Of a stretch of DNA of 57,880 nucleotides, positions 24,897 through 33,135 are shown piece after piece. The position numbers and the translations under genes are program-made. The notes below the pieces were generated by a model. That model searched no databases, was not told the DNA's origin, and worked only from the letters and a program-made list of their open reading frames with translations. Every line of letters starts with the position of its first letter. Position 1 is the first letter of the stretch. Origin of the DNA: Bacillota bacterium (lineage in GTDB: Bacteria > Bacillota > DSM-12270 > Thermacetogeniales > Thermacetogeniaceae); contig JARYLU010000017.1 in the NCBI GenBank assembly GCA_029907475.1, forward strand, positions 1 to 57,880, given 5' to 3'.

Positions 24897-26690
24897 TTAC
24901 AAGCGCAAAATCGCATCCTGGCGGCACTTTTCGAAACATGTCCCGCACTTGATGCATTTTTCAGGATCAATCTTATGTGGTTCTTTCTTCTCTCCGGAAA
25001 TTGCTCCAACAGGACATGCCTTCAAGCAGCGTCCGCATCCGATACATTTTTCTTCATCAATGGTATAGACCAGCAGCGCGGAACAAGCGTGAGCCGGACA
25101 CCGTTTATCCAAAATGTGGGCTTCGTATTCATGCCGGAAATAACGAAGTGTAGAAAGAACAGGGTTTGGAGCCGTATTCCCTAAGCCACAGAGAGCAGTT
25201 CCTTTAATCACGCGTCCCAAACGTTCCAGGGTATCAATGTCTTCCGGCACACCCTTGCCTTCGCAAATCCTGGTTAAAATCTCCAGCATCCGCTTCGTCC
25301 CTTCCCGGCAAGGAGTGCATTTCCCACACGACTCAGCCTGTGTAAAATTCAGGAAAAATCGCGCCAGGTCTACCATACAAGTGGTTTCGTCCATTACGAC
25401 CAAACCACCTGAACCCATCATTGCCCCCGCCGCAATGAGGGATTCGTAATCAATCGGAGTATCAATAAGTTCGTTAGGTATACAACCGCCTGAAGGACCT
25501 CCGATCTGAACACCCTTAAATTGTTTGCCCCCCACTATGCCGCCGCCAATTTCATAAATGACCTCCCGTAAAGTAATACCCATCGGTACTTCCACTAAGC
25601 CCGTGTTGTTAACCTTCCCTGTAAGAGCGAAAACTTTCGTTCCTTTGCTCTTTTCCGTACCCATACTGGCGAACCAGTCGGCTCCCCGCATGATAATCAC
25701 CGGTACGTTGGCAAAGGTTTCGACGTTGTTAATGTTGGATGGCTTATCCCAAAGACCCCGCTGGGCCGGGAAAGGTGGCCTTACCCGGGGCATCCCGCGC
25801 CGGCCTTCAATTGAAGCCATTAAAGCGGTTTCCTCCCCGCAGACAAAGGCCCCTGCTCCTTCTTTAATATGGAGGTCGAAACTGAAACCTGAACCGAGAA
25901 TGTTCTCGCCGAGCAGGCCCAGTTCCTCTGCCTGCGCAATGGCGATTTTCAGGCGTTTAATTGCCAGAGGGTACTCGGCCCGGACATATATATAACCTTC
26001 GCGGCAGCCAATGGCATAAGCGCCAATCGCCATCCCCTCAATGAGGGTGTGAGGATCGCCCTCGAGTACGCTCCGGTCCATGAAAGCACCGGGGTCGCCC
26101 TCGTCAGCATTACAGATGAGGTACTTTAAGTCGCCAGGTGAACGCCGGCAAAACTCCCACTTCATTCCTGTCGGGAAACCACCGCCACCACGGCCGCGCA
26201 GGCCCGAACGCTTGATTTCATCAATTACCTGCTCCGGGGTCATTTCAAAAAGGACCTTTTCCAGACCTTCGTACCCCCCCCGGGCAATATATTCCTGGAT
26301 ATTTTCCGGGTTGATAGAGCCGCAGTTCCGCAGGGCAACCCGTAACTGCTTCTTGTAGAATGTAATTTCTTTGTAGGCCGGAATTTGCTCCTCGGTAGCC
26401 GGCGCCTTGTAAAGTAAACGATTGACAATTCGCCCCTTAAGCAAATGTTCTTCCACAATCTCTGGGACATCTTCAGGGGTTACTCTCACGTAAAAGGTCC
26501 CTTCCGGATAAACAATCACAAGAGGACCCATCTCGCAGAAACCGTGGCAACCAGTTTCTACAATCTTTATTTCCTGCTCCAGTTTGTGTTTCTCCAGTTC
26601 CTTGGTCAGAAACTCTTGAACCTGTTTGGAACCCGAGGAGGTACATCCGGTACCACCACAAACCAGAACATGGGCTCTGACTAACTGCAA
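24897..26690 (-). CDS. hydB: NuoF/HydB-type NAD(P)-binding Fe-S flavoprotein subunit
   Basis: The 597-residue protein has four parts. A thioredoxin-like 2Fe-2S domain comes first (GGTGCTSSG and TGCHGFCEMGP). Then comes the NuoF core with the NADH site GRGGGGFPTGMKW (~175-187) and the FMN motif CNADEGDPGAFMDR, and next the 4Fe-4S ligands ESCGKCTPCREG with a later C in TALCGLGN. Two C-terminal ferredoxin clusters finish it (CIGCGRCLKACPVGA and CIKCGTCFEKC). It moves electrons between NAD(P)H and Fe-S clusters. This is the HydB/HylB form with extra clusters of [FeFe]-hydrogenase and formate dehydrogenase complexes. TTG at 26690 is chosen because GGAGG lies seven bases before it. Confidence 0.92.
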   Translation of the reverse strand: MQLVRAHVLVCGGTGCTSSGSKQVQEFLTKELEKHKLEQEIKIVETGCHGFCEMGPLVIVYPEGTFYVRVTPEDVPEIVEEHLLKGRIVNRLLYKAPATEEQIPAYKEITFYKKQLRVALRNCGSINPENIQEYIARGGYEGLEKVLFEMTPEQVIDEIKRSGLRGRGGGGFPTGMKWEFCRRSPGDLKYLICNADEGDPGAFMDRSVLEGDPHTLIEGMAIGAYAIGCREGYIYVRAEYPLAIKRLKIAIAQAEELGLLGENILGSGFSFDLHIKEGAGAFVCGEETALMASIEGRRGMPRVRPPFPAQRGLWDKPSNINNVETFANVPVIIMRGADWFASMGTEKSKGTKVFALTGKVNNTGLVEVPMGITLREVIYEIGGGIVGGKQFKGVQIGGPSGGCIPNELIDTPIDYESLIAAGAMMGSGGLVVMDETTCMVDLARFFLNFTQAESCGKCTPCREGTKRMLEILTRICEGKGVPEDIDTLERLGRVIKGTALCGLGNTAPNPVLSTLRYFRHEYEAHILDKRCPAHACSALLVYTIDEEKCIGCGRCLKACPVGAISGEKKEPHKIDPEKCIKCGTCFEKCRQDAILRL

Positions 26691-26719
26691 CGTAATCCCT
26701 CCTTCCATTTCAAACTTTT

Positions 26720-27091
26720 CTAAATTTCTTCAAAGCGGGCAATTACCAGATCTTCGACAATATTCCCGTGCAGGACATGACCGGTAACGATTCGCGGCAC
26801 GTCAGCCGGTTTGACGTTTCCGTAAGTAATCCGTTTTTCTCCGGGGCGTTGCACATCCACGAGAGGCTCTTTTTCGCACATCCCAATGCATCCGGTCTGG
26901 GTTACCGTTGCCTGGATGTTGCGTTTGTTAAGCTCTTCCAGGATGGCAGCCATCACTTCCCGGGCGCCGGCTGCAATTCCGCAGGTTCCCATACCGACAA
27001 TGATTTTCGTCCCCTCGGCCCCGCGCGCTGCAACCAGTCCTTTTGCTTCTTCTCGGAGTCGCCTGAGATCCTCCCTGCTTTTCAGCGTCAC
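26720..27091 (-). CDS. Thioredoxin-like 2Fe-2S ferredoxin subunit
   Basis: About 123 residues with the thioredoxin-like ferredoxin pattern: IIVGMGTCGIAAG near residue 30, then TQTGCIGMCEKEPLVDVQ (~70-87), giving four Cys for one 2Fe-2S cluster. The C-terminus (GNVKPADVPRIVTGHVLHG) matches the N-terminal domain of the NuoF partner. In multi-subunit bifurcating hydrogenases and formate dehydrogenases it sits between NuoE and NuoF, as here. GTG at 27091 is the likeliest start; 27124 is possible. Same operon, 30 bases before hydB. Confidence 0.85.
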   Translation of the reverse strand: MTLKSREDLRRLREEAKGLVAARGAEGTKIIVGMGTCGIAAGAREVMAAILEELNKRNIQATVTQTGCIGMCEKEPLVDVQRPGEKRITYGNVKPADVPRIVTGHVLHGNIVEDLVIARFEEI

Positions 27092-27249
27092 ATCATCCAC
27101 CAGGGTTTTCGTTCTCCAGAACAACTAAAGTGTCCGGGTGACCAGACGTGAAGCCTGTCCTTTTCTTCTTACTGCAAACCCTGGTGTCTTCACCTCCTTT
27201 CCCTCGTCATGGGAAACATGCATCTCATGAAAATACCACCCGGAAATCA

Positions 27250-27741
27250 CTACTGGTAATTTGCCAGAATATCCTTTAACTTGTCTGGTGCAAGACGGCC
27301 GTGGGTATCATCATTAACCATGATCACAGGAGATAAACCACAGCAGCCCAGGCACGCAACGGTTTCTAGGGTAAAGTTGAGGTCAGGTGTTGTTTCGTTG
27401 TTTCCTACACCCAATTCTTGCTGCAACCGCTCAAAAATTCGCGCGCCTCCCCGTACATGACAGGCCGTGCCAAGACAAACCCTGACGATGTTTCGTCCCC
27501 TTGGTTTCAAGTGAAACTGGGCATAGAAAGTTGCCGCCCCGAAAACCCGGCTTGGCGGGAGTTTCAGTTCCCGGGCGATCCATATCAGAATCTCCCTGGG
27601 GAGGTAACCATAAATTGCCTGCGCTCCCTGCAAAATCGGGATTAAAGCTCCTTTGACGCCACGCCATTTTTCAAAGAGATCCTTTAGCTCCTTTTCCTTC
27701 TGAGCATCCCCGGCAGGCTGTGTACAGCCGCATTCACACAT
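27250..27741 (-). CDS. hydC: NuoE/HydC-type 2Fe-2S subunit
   Basis: The 163-residue protein matches NuoE: LIPILQGAQAIYGYLPREIL, FGAATFYAQFHLKPRG, and the 2Fe-2S ligands VCLGTACHVRGGA and then ACLGCCGLSPV. The first residues CECGCTQ add three Cys not needed for the NuoE cluster. It opens the four-gene operon ending in FDH3 and passes electrons within the NuoEF unit. ATG at 27741 follows AGGAGGGGAAACAG, a strong ribosome site; the upstream extension is not needed. Confidence 0.9.
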   Translation of the reverse strand: MCECGCTQPAGDAQKEKELKDLFEKWRGVKGALIPILQGAQAIYGYLPREILIWIARELKLPPSRVFGAATFYAQFHLKPRGRNIVRVCLGTACHVRGGARIFERLQQELGVGNNETTPDLNFTLETVACLGCCGLSPVIMVNDDTHGRLAPDKLKDILANYQ

Positions 27742-27808
27742 CTGTTTCCCCTCCTTTCTGGACAATTCACATAACAACCTGTTTCCCGGAACCAATGGAC
27801 CCGGTTAA

Positions 27809-27890
27809 CAGGAGGTTTCTGCGCTTAATCAAGCGCTTGAGCAAAAATTCACCTTATATCTATTCGACAACAAATCAAAAAAACCTCCTG
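27809..27890 (-). promoter_or_regulatory. Long inverted repeat in the leader of the hydC-fdhA operon
   Basis: CAGGAGGTTT (27809-27818) and its exact complement (27881-27890) lie 62 bases apart and enclose alternative small hairpins around GCGCTTAATCAAGCGC. On the transcript the upstream arm is itself a ribosome-site-like CAGGAGG followed by a nine-codon TTG frame. It resembles an attenuator but no ligand can be named. Confidence 0.35.
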
Positions 27891-28017
27891 AAATCATGAA
27901 AAAACTAACAAGGAATTCCCCCAGCTTGCTTTCCCTTAAATTACCTGTTGATCAATTATGTAAACCATGACATAATTACCATTGCGAAAAATTATTGCCG
28001 AATCCGTACTCTTCTGC

Positions 28018-28240
28018 CCAAAAAAGGTACGGTACGGGGGAACCATTCATCACCGCCCGCGCTTGCTCGGAGCGGTGAAGGGGTGAATCCCCGCACTCAA
28101 GCTTTACGTAAGCTCGATGTACCCCGTGAAAAGCAGCCCGAACCATAAACAAAAGGGCTTGCCGGATGAAACGGAGTTAAGGCTTGAGTGCGGGGTAGGT
28201 TCTTATCCTTTCAACCGAACCCATCAGCTTACCCCGGAGG
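28018..28240 (+). promoter_or_regulatory. c-di-AMP riboswitch (ydaO-yuaA motif)
   Basis: GGTACGGGGGAACC, GGGGTGAATCC, a long CCCCGCACTCAAGC/GCTTGAGTGCGGGG stem (28089-28102 with 28182-28195), AACCGAACCCATCAGCTTACCCCGG and a closing GGAGGC are the conserved blocks of the ydaO-yuaA RNA. This RNA binds cyclic di-AMP and typically precedes cell-wall hydrolase and ion or osmolyte genes. It directly precedes a LysM cell-wall hydrolase here. The rest of the 27,742-28,264 gap is the promoter region. Confidence 0.9.
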
Positions 28241-28264
28241 CAGCGAAAGGAGGAAACAAAAAAA

Positions 28265-29029
28265 TTGCGAAGGATCGGACTTGGAGTTTTATGGCTTATC
28301 TTGTTTTTCCTGGTAATGAGAGGGACAAGCTATGCTGCGGAATACTACACAGTTCAACCGGGGGATTCTCTTTACCTCATTTCCCGGGCCTACGGTCTTA
28401 CTCCCGAAACATTGATCAAAGCCAACGGCCTTGCAGGTACTATCATCTGGCCAGGTCAAATTTTAACCATCCCCATCCCCAGCCGCTACACAGTGAGACC
28501 CGGTGATACCCTTTACCGGATTGCACTGGCATACGGGACAACTGCCGAAAACCTGATATCATTAAATTCCCTTACCTCAACGACAATTTACCCGGGACAA
28601 ATTCTGCTTGTTCCCGACAGCGTCCCGGCAACTTCCCCAACTGCTTCACGTGCCGGGATTTCCACCCGCGACATCTACCTCCTTGCCCAACTCATCCACG
28701 CCGAAGCAAATGGTGAACCCTTTGAAGGACAGGTCGCCGTTGGTGCAGTCGTTCTCAACCGGCTCCTTGATCCGCGGTTTCCGAAAACAATTCCGGATAT
28801 TATTTTTGAATACGGGGATGGAACATACCAGTTCGAACCGGTTCTTAACGGACAAATCTACCTTCCCCCCGGCCAATCGGCGCTCCGGGCCGCTTACGCC
28901 GCTCTTTCGGGTTGGGACCCGACCGGAGGGGCTCTCTTTTTCTACAATCCCGCGAAGTCAAAAAGCACTTTTTTTGAAAGATTTCTCACCTTTTTGTGCC
29001 GGATCGGTAACCACGTTTTTTACCGGTAA
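28265..29029 (+). CDS. Secreted cell-wall hydrolase: two LysM domains and SleB/CwlJ-type domain
   Basis: The 254-residue protein starts at TTG behind AAAGGAGG. A signal sequence (LGVLWLILFFLVMRGTSYAA) is followed by LysM 1 (YYTVQPGDSLYLISRAYG, ~27-70) and LysM 2 (YTVRPGDTLYRIALAYG, ~74-118). The SleB-type Hydrolase_2 domain follows (~130-254: LAQLIHAEANGEPFEGQVAV, GAVVLNRLLDP, then GALFFYNPAKS). It binds peptidoglycan and cleaves it, with lytic transglycosylase or amidase roles in growth, spore cortex lysis or germination. The riboswitch upstream should lower expression when c-di-AMP is high. A strong terminator follows, so it is monocistronic. Confidence 0.9.
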   Translation: MRRIGLGVLWLILFFLVMRGTSYAAEYYTVQPGDSLYLISRAYGLTPETLIKANGLAGTIIWPGQILTIPIPSRYTVRPGDTLYRIALAYGTTAENLISLNSLTSTTIYPGQILLVPDSVPATSPTASRAGISTRDIYLLAQLIHAEANGEPFEGQVAVGAVVLNRLLDPRFPKTIPDIIFEYGDGTYQFEPVLNGQIYLPPGQSALRAAYAALSGWDPTGGALFFYNPAKSKSTFFERFLTFLCRIGNHVFYR

Positions 29030-29059
29030 ACTTTTTAAACAAACTCAGCGTTATTTTAG

Positions 29060-29096
29060 GCTAAAAAGCCCTCGTGGAGGGCTTTTTAGCTTTTCT
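29060..29096 (+). terminator. Rho-independent terminator of the cell-wall hydrolase gene
   Basis: GCTAAAAAGCCCTC and GAGGGCTTTTTAGC form a perfect 14-bp stem with a three-base loop, followed by TTTTC. Confidence 0.9.
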
Positions 29097-29137
29097 ATCA
29101 AACTGTTGGAGTGTTATTTTCCCTAAAGAATTAAGAG

Positions 29138-30565
29138 TCAGACCAGTTTTACGATGCCCTTTGTGTAATATTTCAAGCAGGAGTAGTGCCTCCCTAAAAG
29201 GTCTCTCCCCCGGAAATCAAAAGCCCGCGCCGGCAGTAAGACCAGATCGAAGTCGTGTCCGGCAACGAAAATTGCCGCCTTCAACCCTCTCTGAAAATCA
29301 AAAGTCGTCAGGAGTCCGGCGGATGCAATCGAACCACCGTAAAAGCGGTTGGGAACCGCGGACAAATGAACTTCGGCACCCGTTTTTTTCCACTCGGGCA
29401 GCACCTTCTCAAGCCAGGGAAAACCCCAAACCGAGGTCAGGACCAGTACCCGGCGTGTCCGGTGAAACTGGATAACCCGCGCTACCTGTTTAACGACTTC
29501 CCAATCCAAATCCCAGGCCATCACGATTCCCGCACCCGTATCCTTCCTTTTCCGGAAAGAAAGGACCGCCGGTTTGCTTTCTTGGGGGAACCGCCCCCTT
29601 TTTATTTCCAGTACAGGATGGCGGGCGGCTTGAATTGACCGGAAGGCATCTACGCGCGAGCGAACCGGCCTCCCGTGGACAGTTGTAACGATGTCCCCCT
29701 TGGCCAGGCCCGCCCGCGCCGCAGGGGAACCGGGAACCACCCCCGCTACCCCGGCCTGAAAACTTACCTCCGGAACGGCCACAGAAGAAGGCTCGAAGAG
29801 AAGAGGAGCGCGAAAAGACCCTGCCTGTTCTTCGTAAAAAAGTCTCAACTCCCGGTACATCACCTCTGGAGAAAAACGGAGTGCGGCAGGAGCCAGCTTC
29901 GTATAACCGGGAAGGAAAAGACGTATCGTCGCTGCCCCGGAAGCTTCCAGAAACTTGCAACTGGTGAGAAGGTCCTGCCAGCCCACCAGGTGAGGCACAG
30001 CGACAATACTTCCGTGGAAAGTCAGGCCGGCACGCGCCAGGAGGTCGGCGGCGGCCGGTAATGCGTGCCCCCCGCAGTCCCCCATTAAAAGCCACCTCCC
30101 CGCCGGGGTAGCGCTGTTGAGGGAGAGGTTGACTTCAAGAGGCAAAAAAGCTTTCAGCCTTATGACTGCTTCGGGGCTCAAAAGGGTTCCGTTGGTGGTA
30201 ATCTGGAGGGGTGTATCCGGGTACAGGTTTCTAATCATTTCTAAGATTTGCCAGAAATCCGGATGTGTCAGGGGTTCCCCTTCCGTAATGCGGGATGCAG
30301 CCTCCCCTATAATAATTTTCCGCCGCGGATTTAAAAAAGGGAGGAGCGTCTCGACATAAGATAAAGGTAAAGGAGGGATGGAGAATACCTTGACGCTCTT
30401 GGGATTTTGGGCATTGCTGCAAAAAATACACCTGAGATTGCACGTAGAAGTCAAAGGAAGAACATTTTCTGATTTTACCACTTTTTGCAAGATAAATCCC
30501 CGCAAAGTCTTGCTCCCCTCCCAGGAAAACCAATTGTCCTTCTGATGGTACCGCACGAGCGGCAT
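29138..30565 (-). CDS. Radical SAM protein with internal PDZ and DUF512-like C-terminus
   Basis: The 475-residue protein carries CNLRCIFCS (CX3CX2C, ~43-51), TEGEPLTHPDFW and LQITTNGTLLSPE of the radical SAM barrel. A PDZ-like stretch follows (AGVVPGSPAARAGLAKGDIV, ~275-295, then GRPVRSRVDAF). The last ~150 residues resemble DUF512-type C-termini (VLVLTSVWGF, VHLSAVPNRFYGGSIASAGLLT). The known PDZ/radical SAM/DUF512 family places the PDZ first; here it follows the SAM domain. The substrate is unknown. It stands alone between convergent terminators. Confidence 0.75.
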   Translation of the reverse strand: MPLVRYHQKDNWFSWEGSKTLRGFILQKVVKSENVLPLTSTCNLRCIFCSNAQNPKSVKVFSIPPLPLSYVETLLPFLNPRRKIIIGEAASRITEGEPLTHPDFWQILEMIRNLYPDTPLQITTNGTLLSPEAVIRLKAFLPLEVNLSLNSATPAGRWLLMGDCGGHALPAAADLLARAGLTFHGSIVAVPHLVGWQDLLTSCKFLEASGAATIRLFLPGYTKLAPAALRFSPEVMYRELRLFYEEQAGSFRAPLLFEPSSVAVPEVSFQAGVAGVVPGSPAARAGLAKGDIVTTVHGRPVRSRVDAFRSIQAARHPVLEIKRGRFPQESKPAVLSFRKRKDTGAGIVMAWDLDWEVVKQVARVIQFHRTRRVLVLTSVWGFPWLEKVLPEWKKTGAEVHLSAVPNRFYGGSIASAGLLTTFDFQRGLKAAIFVAGHDFDLVLLPARAFDFRGRDLLGRHYSCLKYYTKGIVKLV

Positions 30566-30599
30566 GAAGGTCTAAAGATCAACATAACCGGTGTTGCAA

Positions 30600-31376
30600 T
30601 TATTTCCCGTCAATGCTTAAACTTGGGGAAACAGATGTCCCGGGACGGCGGGCCAGATAAAAATAGAGCAAGCCTCCTGCTGCTGCCAGGATCAAAGCAG
30701 CCAGCGCAGCGATTCCGGCACCACCCGGGAGTTGTGCGTTTTCCCGGAAGAGCTCGATCAAGGCGCGAGATAACCCATAAAGAATTAAAAGCAAGCTGAA
30801 AATCTGCCCCCGGAACCGGGCGCGGGGGATGAAAAATTCTAAAATCATAAAAATCGACAGTCCGGCCAGCAAAGAATAGAGCTGGGTCGGATGTCGGGGC
30901 AAATCGTCTACCGCAGTAAACACTACTCCCCAAGGGAGTTCGGTAGGTTTTCCGTAGCAGCACCCGTTTAAGAAGCAGCCGATCCGGGCAATGGCGTAAC
31001 CAAGCGCGAGCGCGGGTGATGCGAGATCGAAAAAAGATAAAACAGAAAGGCGGGCGATTCGCAGGTAAAAAAACGCCGTTGCAAGACCGAAAACAAGGGC
31101 GCCGTAAAAGGCCAACCCTCCCTCTTGCAGCATGAAAATATGCCAGGGATGACTGAGATAGAAACCAGGGTCGTAAAGGAGAATAAAAGCCAGGCGGGCA
31201 CCGATAACTCCTGCGATCAGGACGAGAAGCGCGAGATCGATCACAATCTGGGGAGATCTCCCCTCCTTCGCGACCTTTTTAGCAAGCCACCAAACAGCAG
31301 CAAGCAGGCCGAGCGCAACAAAAAAACCGTAACTATAAACCCGCAAACCCCCCAGTTGAAACAGGACAGGATGCAT
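30600..31376 (-). CDS. lgt: Prolipoprotein diacylglyceryl transferase
   Basis: The 258-residue membrane protein transfers diacylglyceryl from phosphatidylglycerol to the lipobox Cys of prolipoproteins. Seven or so hydrophobic segments, IGARLAFILLYDP, QEGGLAFYGAL, IARIGCFLNGCCYGKPT (~135-151) and HPTQLY carry the signature residues. ATG at 31376 follows GGGGGTG; the extra twelve upstream residues are unnecessary. It serves the lipoproteins seen in this window (ModA, the 2341 and 54666 genes). The upstream region holds DnaA-box-like sites. Confidence 0.93.
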   Translation of the reverse strand: MHPVLFQLGGLRVYSYGFFVALGLLAAVWWLAKKVAKEGRSPQIVIDLALLVLIAGVIGARLAFILLYDPGFYLSHPWHIFMLQEGGLAFYGALVFGLATAFFYLRIARLSVLSFFDLASPALALGYAIARIGCFLNGCCYGKPTELPWGVVFTAVDDLPRHPTQLYSLLAGLSIFMILEFFIPRARFRGQIFSLLLILYGLSRALIELFRENAQLPGGAGIAALAALILAAAGGLLYFYLARRPGTSVSPSLSIDGK

Positions 31377-31402
31377 GATTTCACCCCCCTTGATTTTTAA
31401 GC

Positions 31403-31560
31403 AATCCACATATCCACAGGCTTATCCCCAGTTATTTTCTCGATGCTACCGGGCTTCTCCTATTTTATCCCCAGAATTAACATATCCCGAGTCTAGGCAT
31501 AAATAGTAAACTTCTCATAATCTCTTTCCTTTTTTCTTAATATACACAGAATTATCCACA
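31403..31560 (+). other. Cluster of DnaA-box-like 9-mers
   Basis: The intergenic DNA holds one perfect box TTATCCACA (31552-31560) and near matches ATATCCACA (31410-31418), TTATCCCCA (31422-31430 and 31465-31473), ATATCCCGA (31482-31490), ATATACACA (31540-31548) and AATCCACA (31403-31410). All lie on one strand in AT-rich DNA. It could titrate DnaA, or regulate lgt or tsaD. It is not oriC because dnaA, dnaN and similar genes are absent. Confidence 0.5.
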
Positions 31561-31588
31561 AAATTCACAAAATTCTATAATGCACATC

Positions 31589-32692
31589 CTAAATTTTGCG
31601 AATTAATGGGTAGCGCGCGAAGGCCTCCTGGTTTAAAGGGGCAAATCGACCCGAAAGATAATGGTAATAACCGGCACATGCGACCATCGCCGCATTGTCA
31701 GTGCAAAGGTCCCTGGGAGGAAAGTAAAACTGAATTCCTTCCTCCTGAGCCCTGGTCTGGAACAAAGCACGTAAAGCCAGATTCGCGGCGACACCACCCG
31801 CTAAAGCCACCCGAATCACCCCTGACGCCCGGGCTGCCCGGAGGGTTTTTTCGACGAGAACCTCGATCGCCGCTTCCTGAAAACTCGCCGCGACATCTTT
31901 TGGCGAAATGTCTTCTCCCCTTTCCTTCATCTGCCTGAGGTAGTTGATGACCGCGGTTTTCAGGCCGCTAAAACTGAAATCAAGGCTTTCTTCCCCCAGC
32001 CAAGCACGCGGAAAAGAAACGGCGCGGGGATTGCCTTCCCGGGCCAATTCTTCCACAGCAGGACCCCCGGGATAGGGAAGGCCCAGGACGCGCGCGATTT
32101 TGTCGAAAGCTTCACCTGCGGCGTCGTCTCTCGTTGAACCCAGCAATTCGTAACAAAGATGTTCACGCACCAGCACCAGGCTCGTGTGCCCCCCTGAGAC
32201 CACCAAACAAGCAAAAGGGGGCTCCAGAGAAGGGTGTGCTAGAAAGTTAGCATAAATATGGGCTTCTATGTGATTGACAACGAGTAAAGGAATTTGTCGG
32301 GCAAAGGCATAGGCTTTCGCGGCAGCAACTCCCACAAGCAAAGGCCCGATGAGACCGGGCCCTACAGTAACGGCAATCCCGCTGAGATCGGTGAAGCCAA
32401 CCCCCGCTTTCTGTAAGGCAGCATTTACAACACCTGTGATGTTCTCCAAATGTTTCCGGGAGGCAACCTCGGGAACCACCCCTCCGTACTGGCGGTGGAT
32501 ATTAATTTGGGAGGCAATTACATTTGAAAGTACTGAATTCCCGTCCCGTACAACCGCGGCCGCGGTTTCATCGCAACTCGTCTCGATTCCTAAAATATTA
32601 ATACCTACAGGTGTTACACCATTGAGACGTTCTCTCCGGGATAATAAAAACCTTCTCAGTTCCCCCAAAGGCACCACCCTTTTAGCTTGCAA
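31589..32692 (-). CDS. tsaD: tRNA N6-threonylcarbamoyladenosine transferase TsaD
   Basis: The 367-residue protein has the TsaD/Kae1 core: ILGIETSCDETAAAVV (~29-44), VNHIEAHIYANFL with the metal-binding His pair, CLVVSGGHTSLVLV, FSGLKTAVINY, VALAGGVAANLALR and CTDNAAMVACAGYY. It transfers threonylcarbamoyl to A37 of ANN-decoding tRNAs with TsaB and TsaE, both in this operon. The start is uncertain: TTG at 32692 gives an N-terminal extension of ~26 residues over the usual length, and no ATG lies near the conserved start. Confidence 0.93.
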   Translation of the reverse strand: MQAKRVVPLGELRRFLLSRRERLNGVTPVGINILGIETSCDETAAAVVRDGNSVLSNVIASQINIHRQYGGVVPEVASRKHLENITGVVNAALQKAGVGFTDLSGIAVTVGPGLIGPLLVGVAAAKAYAFARQIPLLVVNHIEAHIYANFLAHPSLEPPFACLVVSGGHTSLVLVREHLCYELLGSTRDDAAGEAFDKIARVLGLPYPGGPAVEELAREGNPRAVSFPRAWLGEESLDFSFSGLKTAVINYLRQMKERGEDISPKDVAASFQEAAIEVLVEKTLRAARASGVIRVALAGGVAANLALRALFQTRAQEEGIQFYFPPRDLCTDNAAMVACAGYYHYLSGRFAPLNQEAFARYPLIRKI

Positions 32693-32694
32693 GC

Positions 32695-32910
32695 CTATAA
32701 GTCTTGGGATTCAGGCACAAACTCAAGGTCGTCCGGGTTTTTTCCGGTTTGCTCGGCCCAATCGCCTCCAACCGGCCTCTTCTTCCCCTCTTTTTGGTCA
32801 GCCAACGAATCTAGCTTTTTTTCTTCCGGCACCACCTGGTTCCCCCTTTCATGGTAATTTCCATCTTGATCCTTAGTATACGCGGGAAACCAGGTTTCTA
32901 TTGGTCGCAT
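32695..32910 (-). CDS. Small charged hypothetical protein
   Basis: The 71-residue frame is very hydrophilic (Glu, Asp, Lys, Gln) and probably disordered. It starts at ATG with no clear ribosome site. It fills the 230 bases between the DUF3006 gene and tsaD on the operon strand, ending two bases before the TTG proposed for tsaD. It could be a true small protein or an untranslated gap; no motif is recognised. Confidence 0.35.
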   Translation of the reverse strand: MRPIETWFPAYTKDQDGNYHERGNQVVPEEKKLDSLADQKEGKKRPVGGDWAEQTGKNPDDLEFVPESQDL

Positions 32911-32919
32911 TAACGCGAA

Positions 32920-33135
32920 TTACCGCTGCCATGTTAAACGTTCAAGCAGGCTTTTCGGAGACATTTTCCGTACTTCAGAAGCCGGAAGCTCCAGGTTTAC
33001 ATCAAAGCAAAGGAGATCGCTCTCCTGAACGTCGGGAAGGAGAAGGCGCGGCCAGTGTAAAACAAGCCCTTCATCCCCCAGCAAAACAACGACATATTCA
33101 CCCTCGATCCGGTCGACAACTCCTCTAATCCTCAC
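32920..33135 (-). CDS. DUF3006 family small protein
   Basis: The 71-residue protein begins RIRGVVDRIEGEYVVVLLGD, the DUF3006 beta-barrel-like pattern (RGxVDRxEGxxAVL), then LVLHWPRLLLP and DVNLE. Family function is unknown. The frame overlaps the end of rimI by four bases (33132-33135), so the two are translationally coupled. Confidence 0.75.
   Translation of the reverse strand: MRIRGVVDRIEGEYVVVLLGDEGLVLHWPRLLLPDVQESDLLCFDVNLELPASEVRKMSPKSLLERLTWQR

Noticed and set aside
31403-31560. Replication origin
   Set aside because: DnaA-like boxes are degenerate, with one perfect copy, and no dnaA, dnaN, rpmH or similar neighbours are present.
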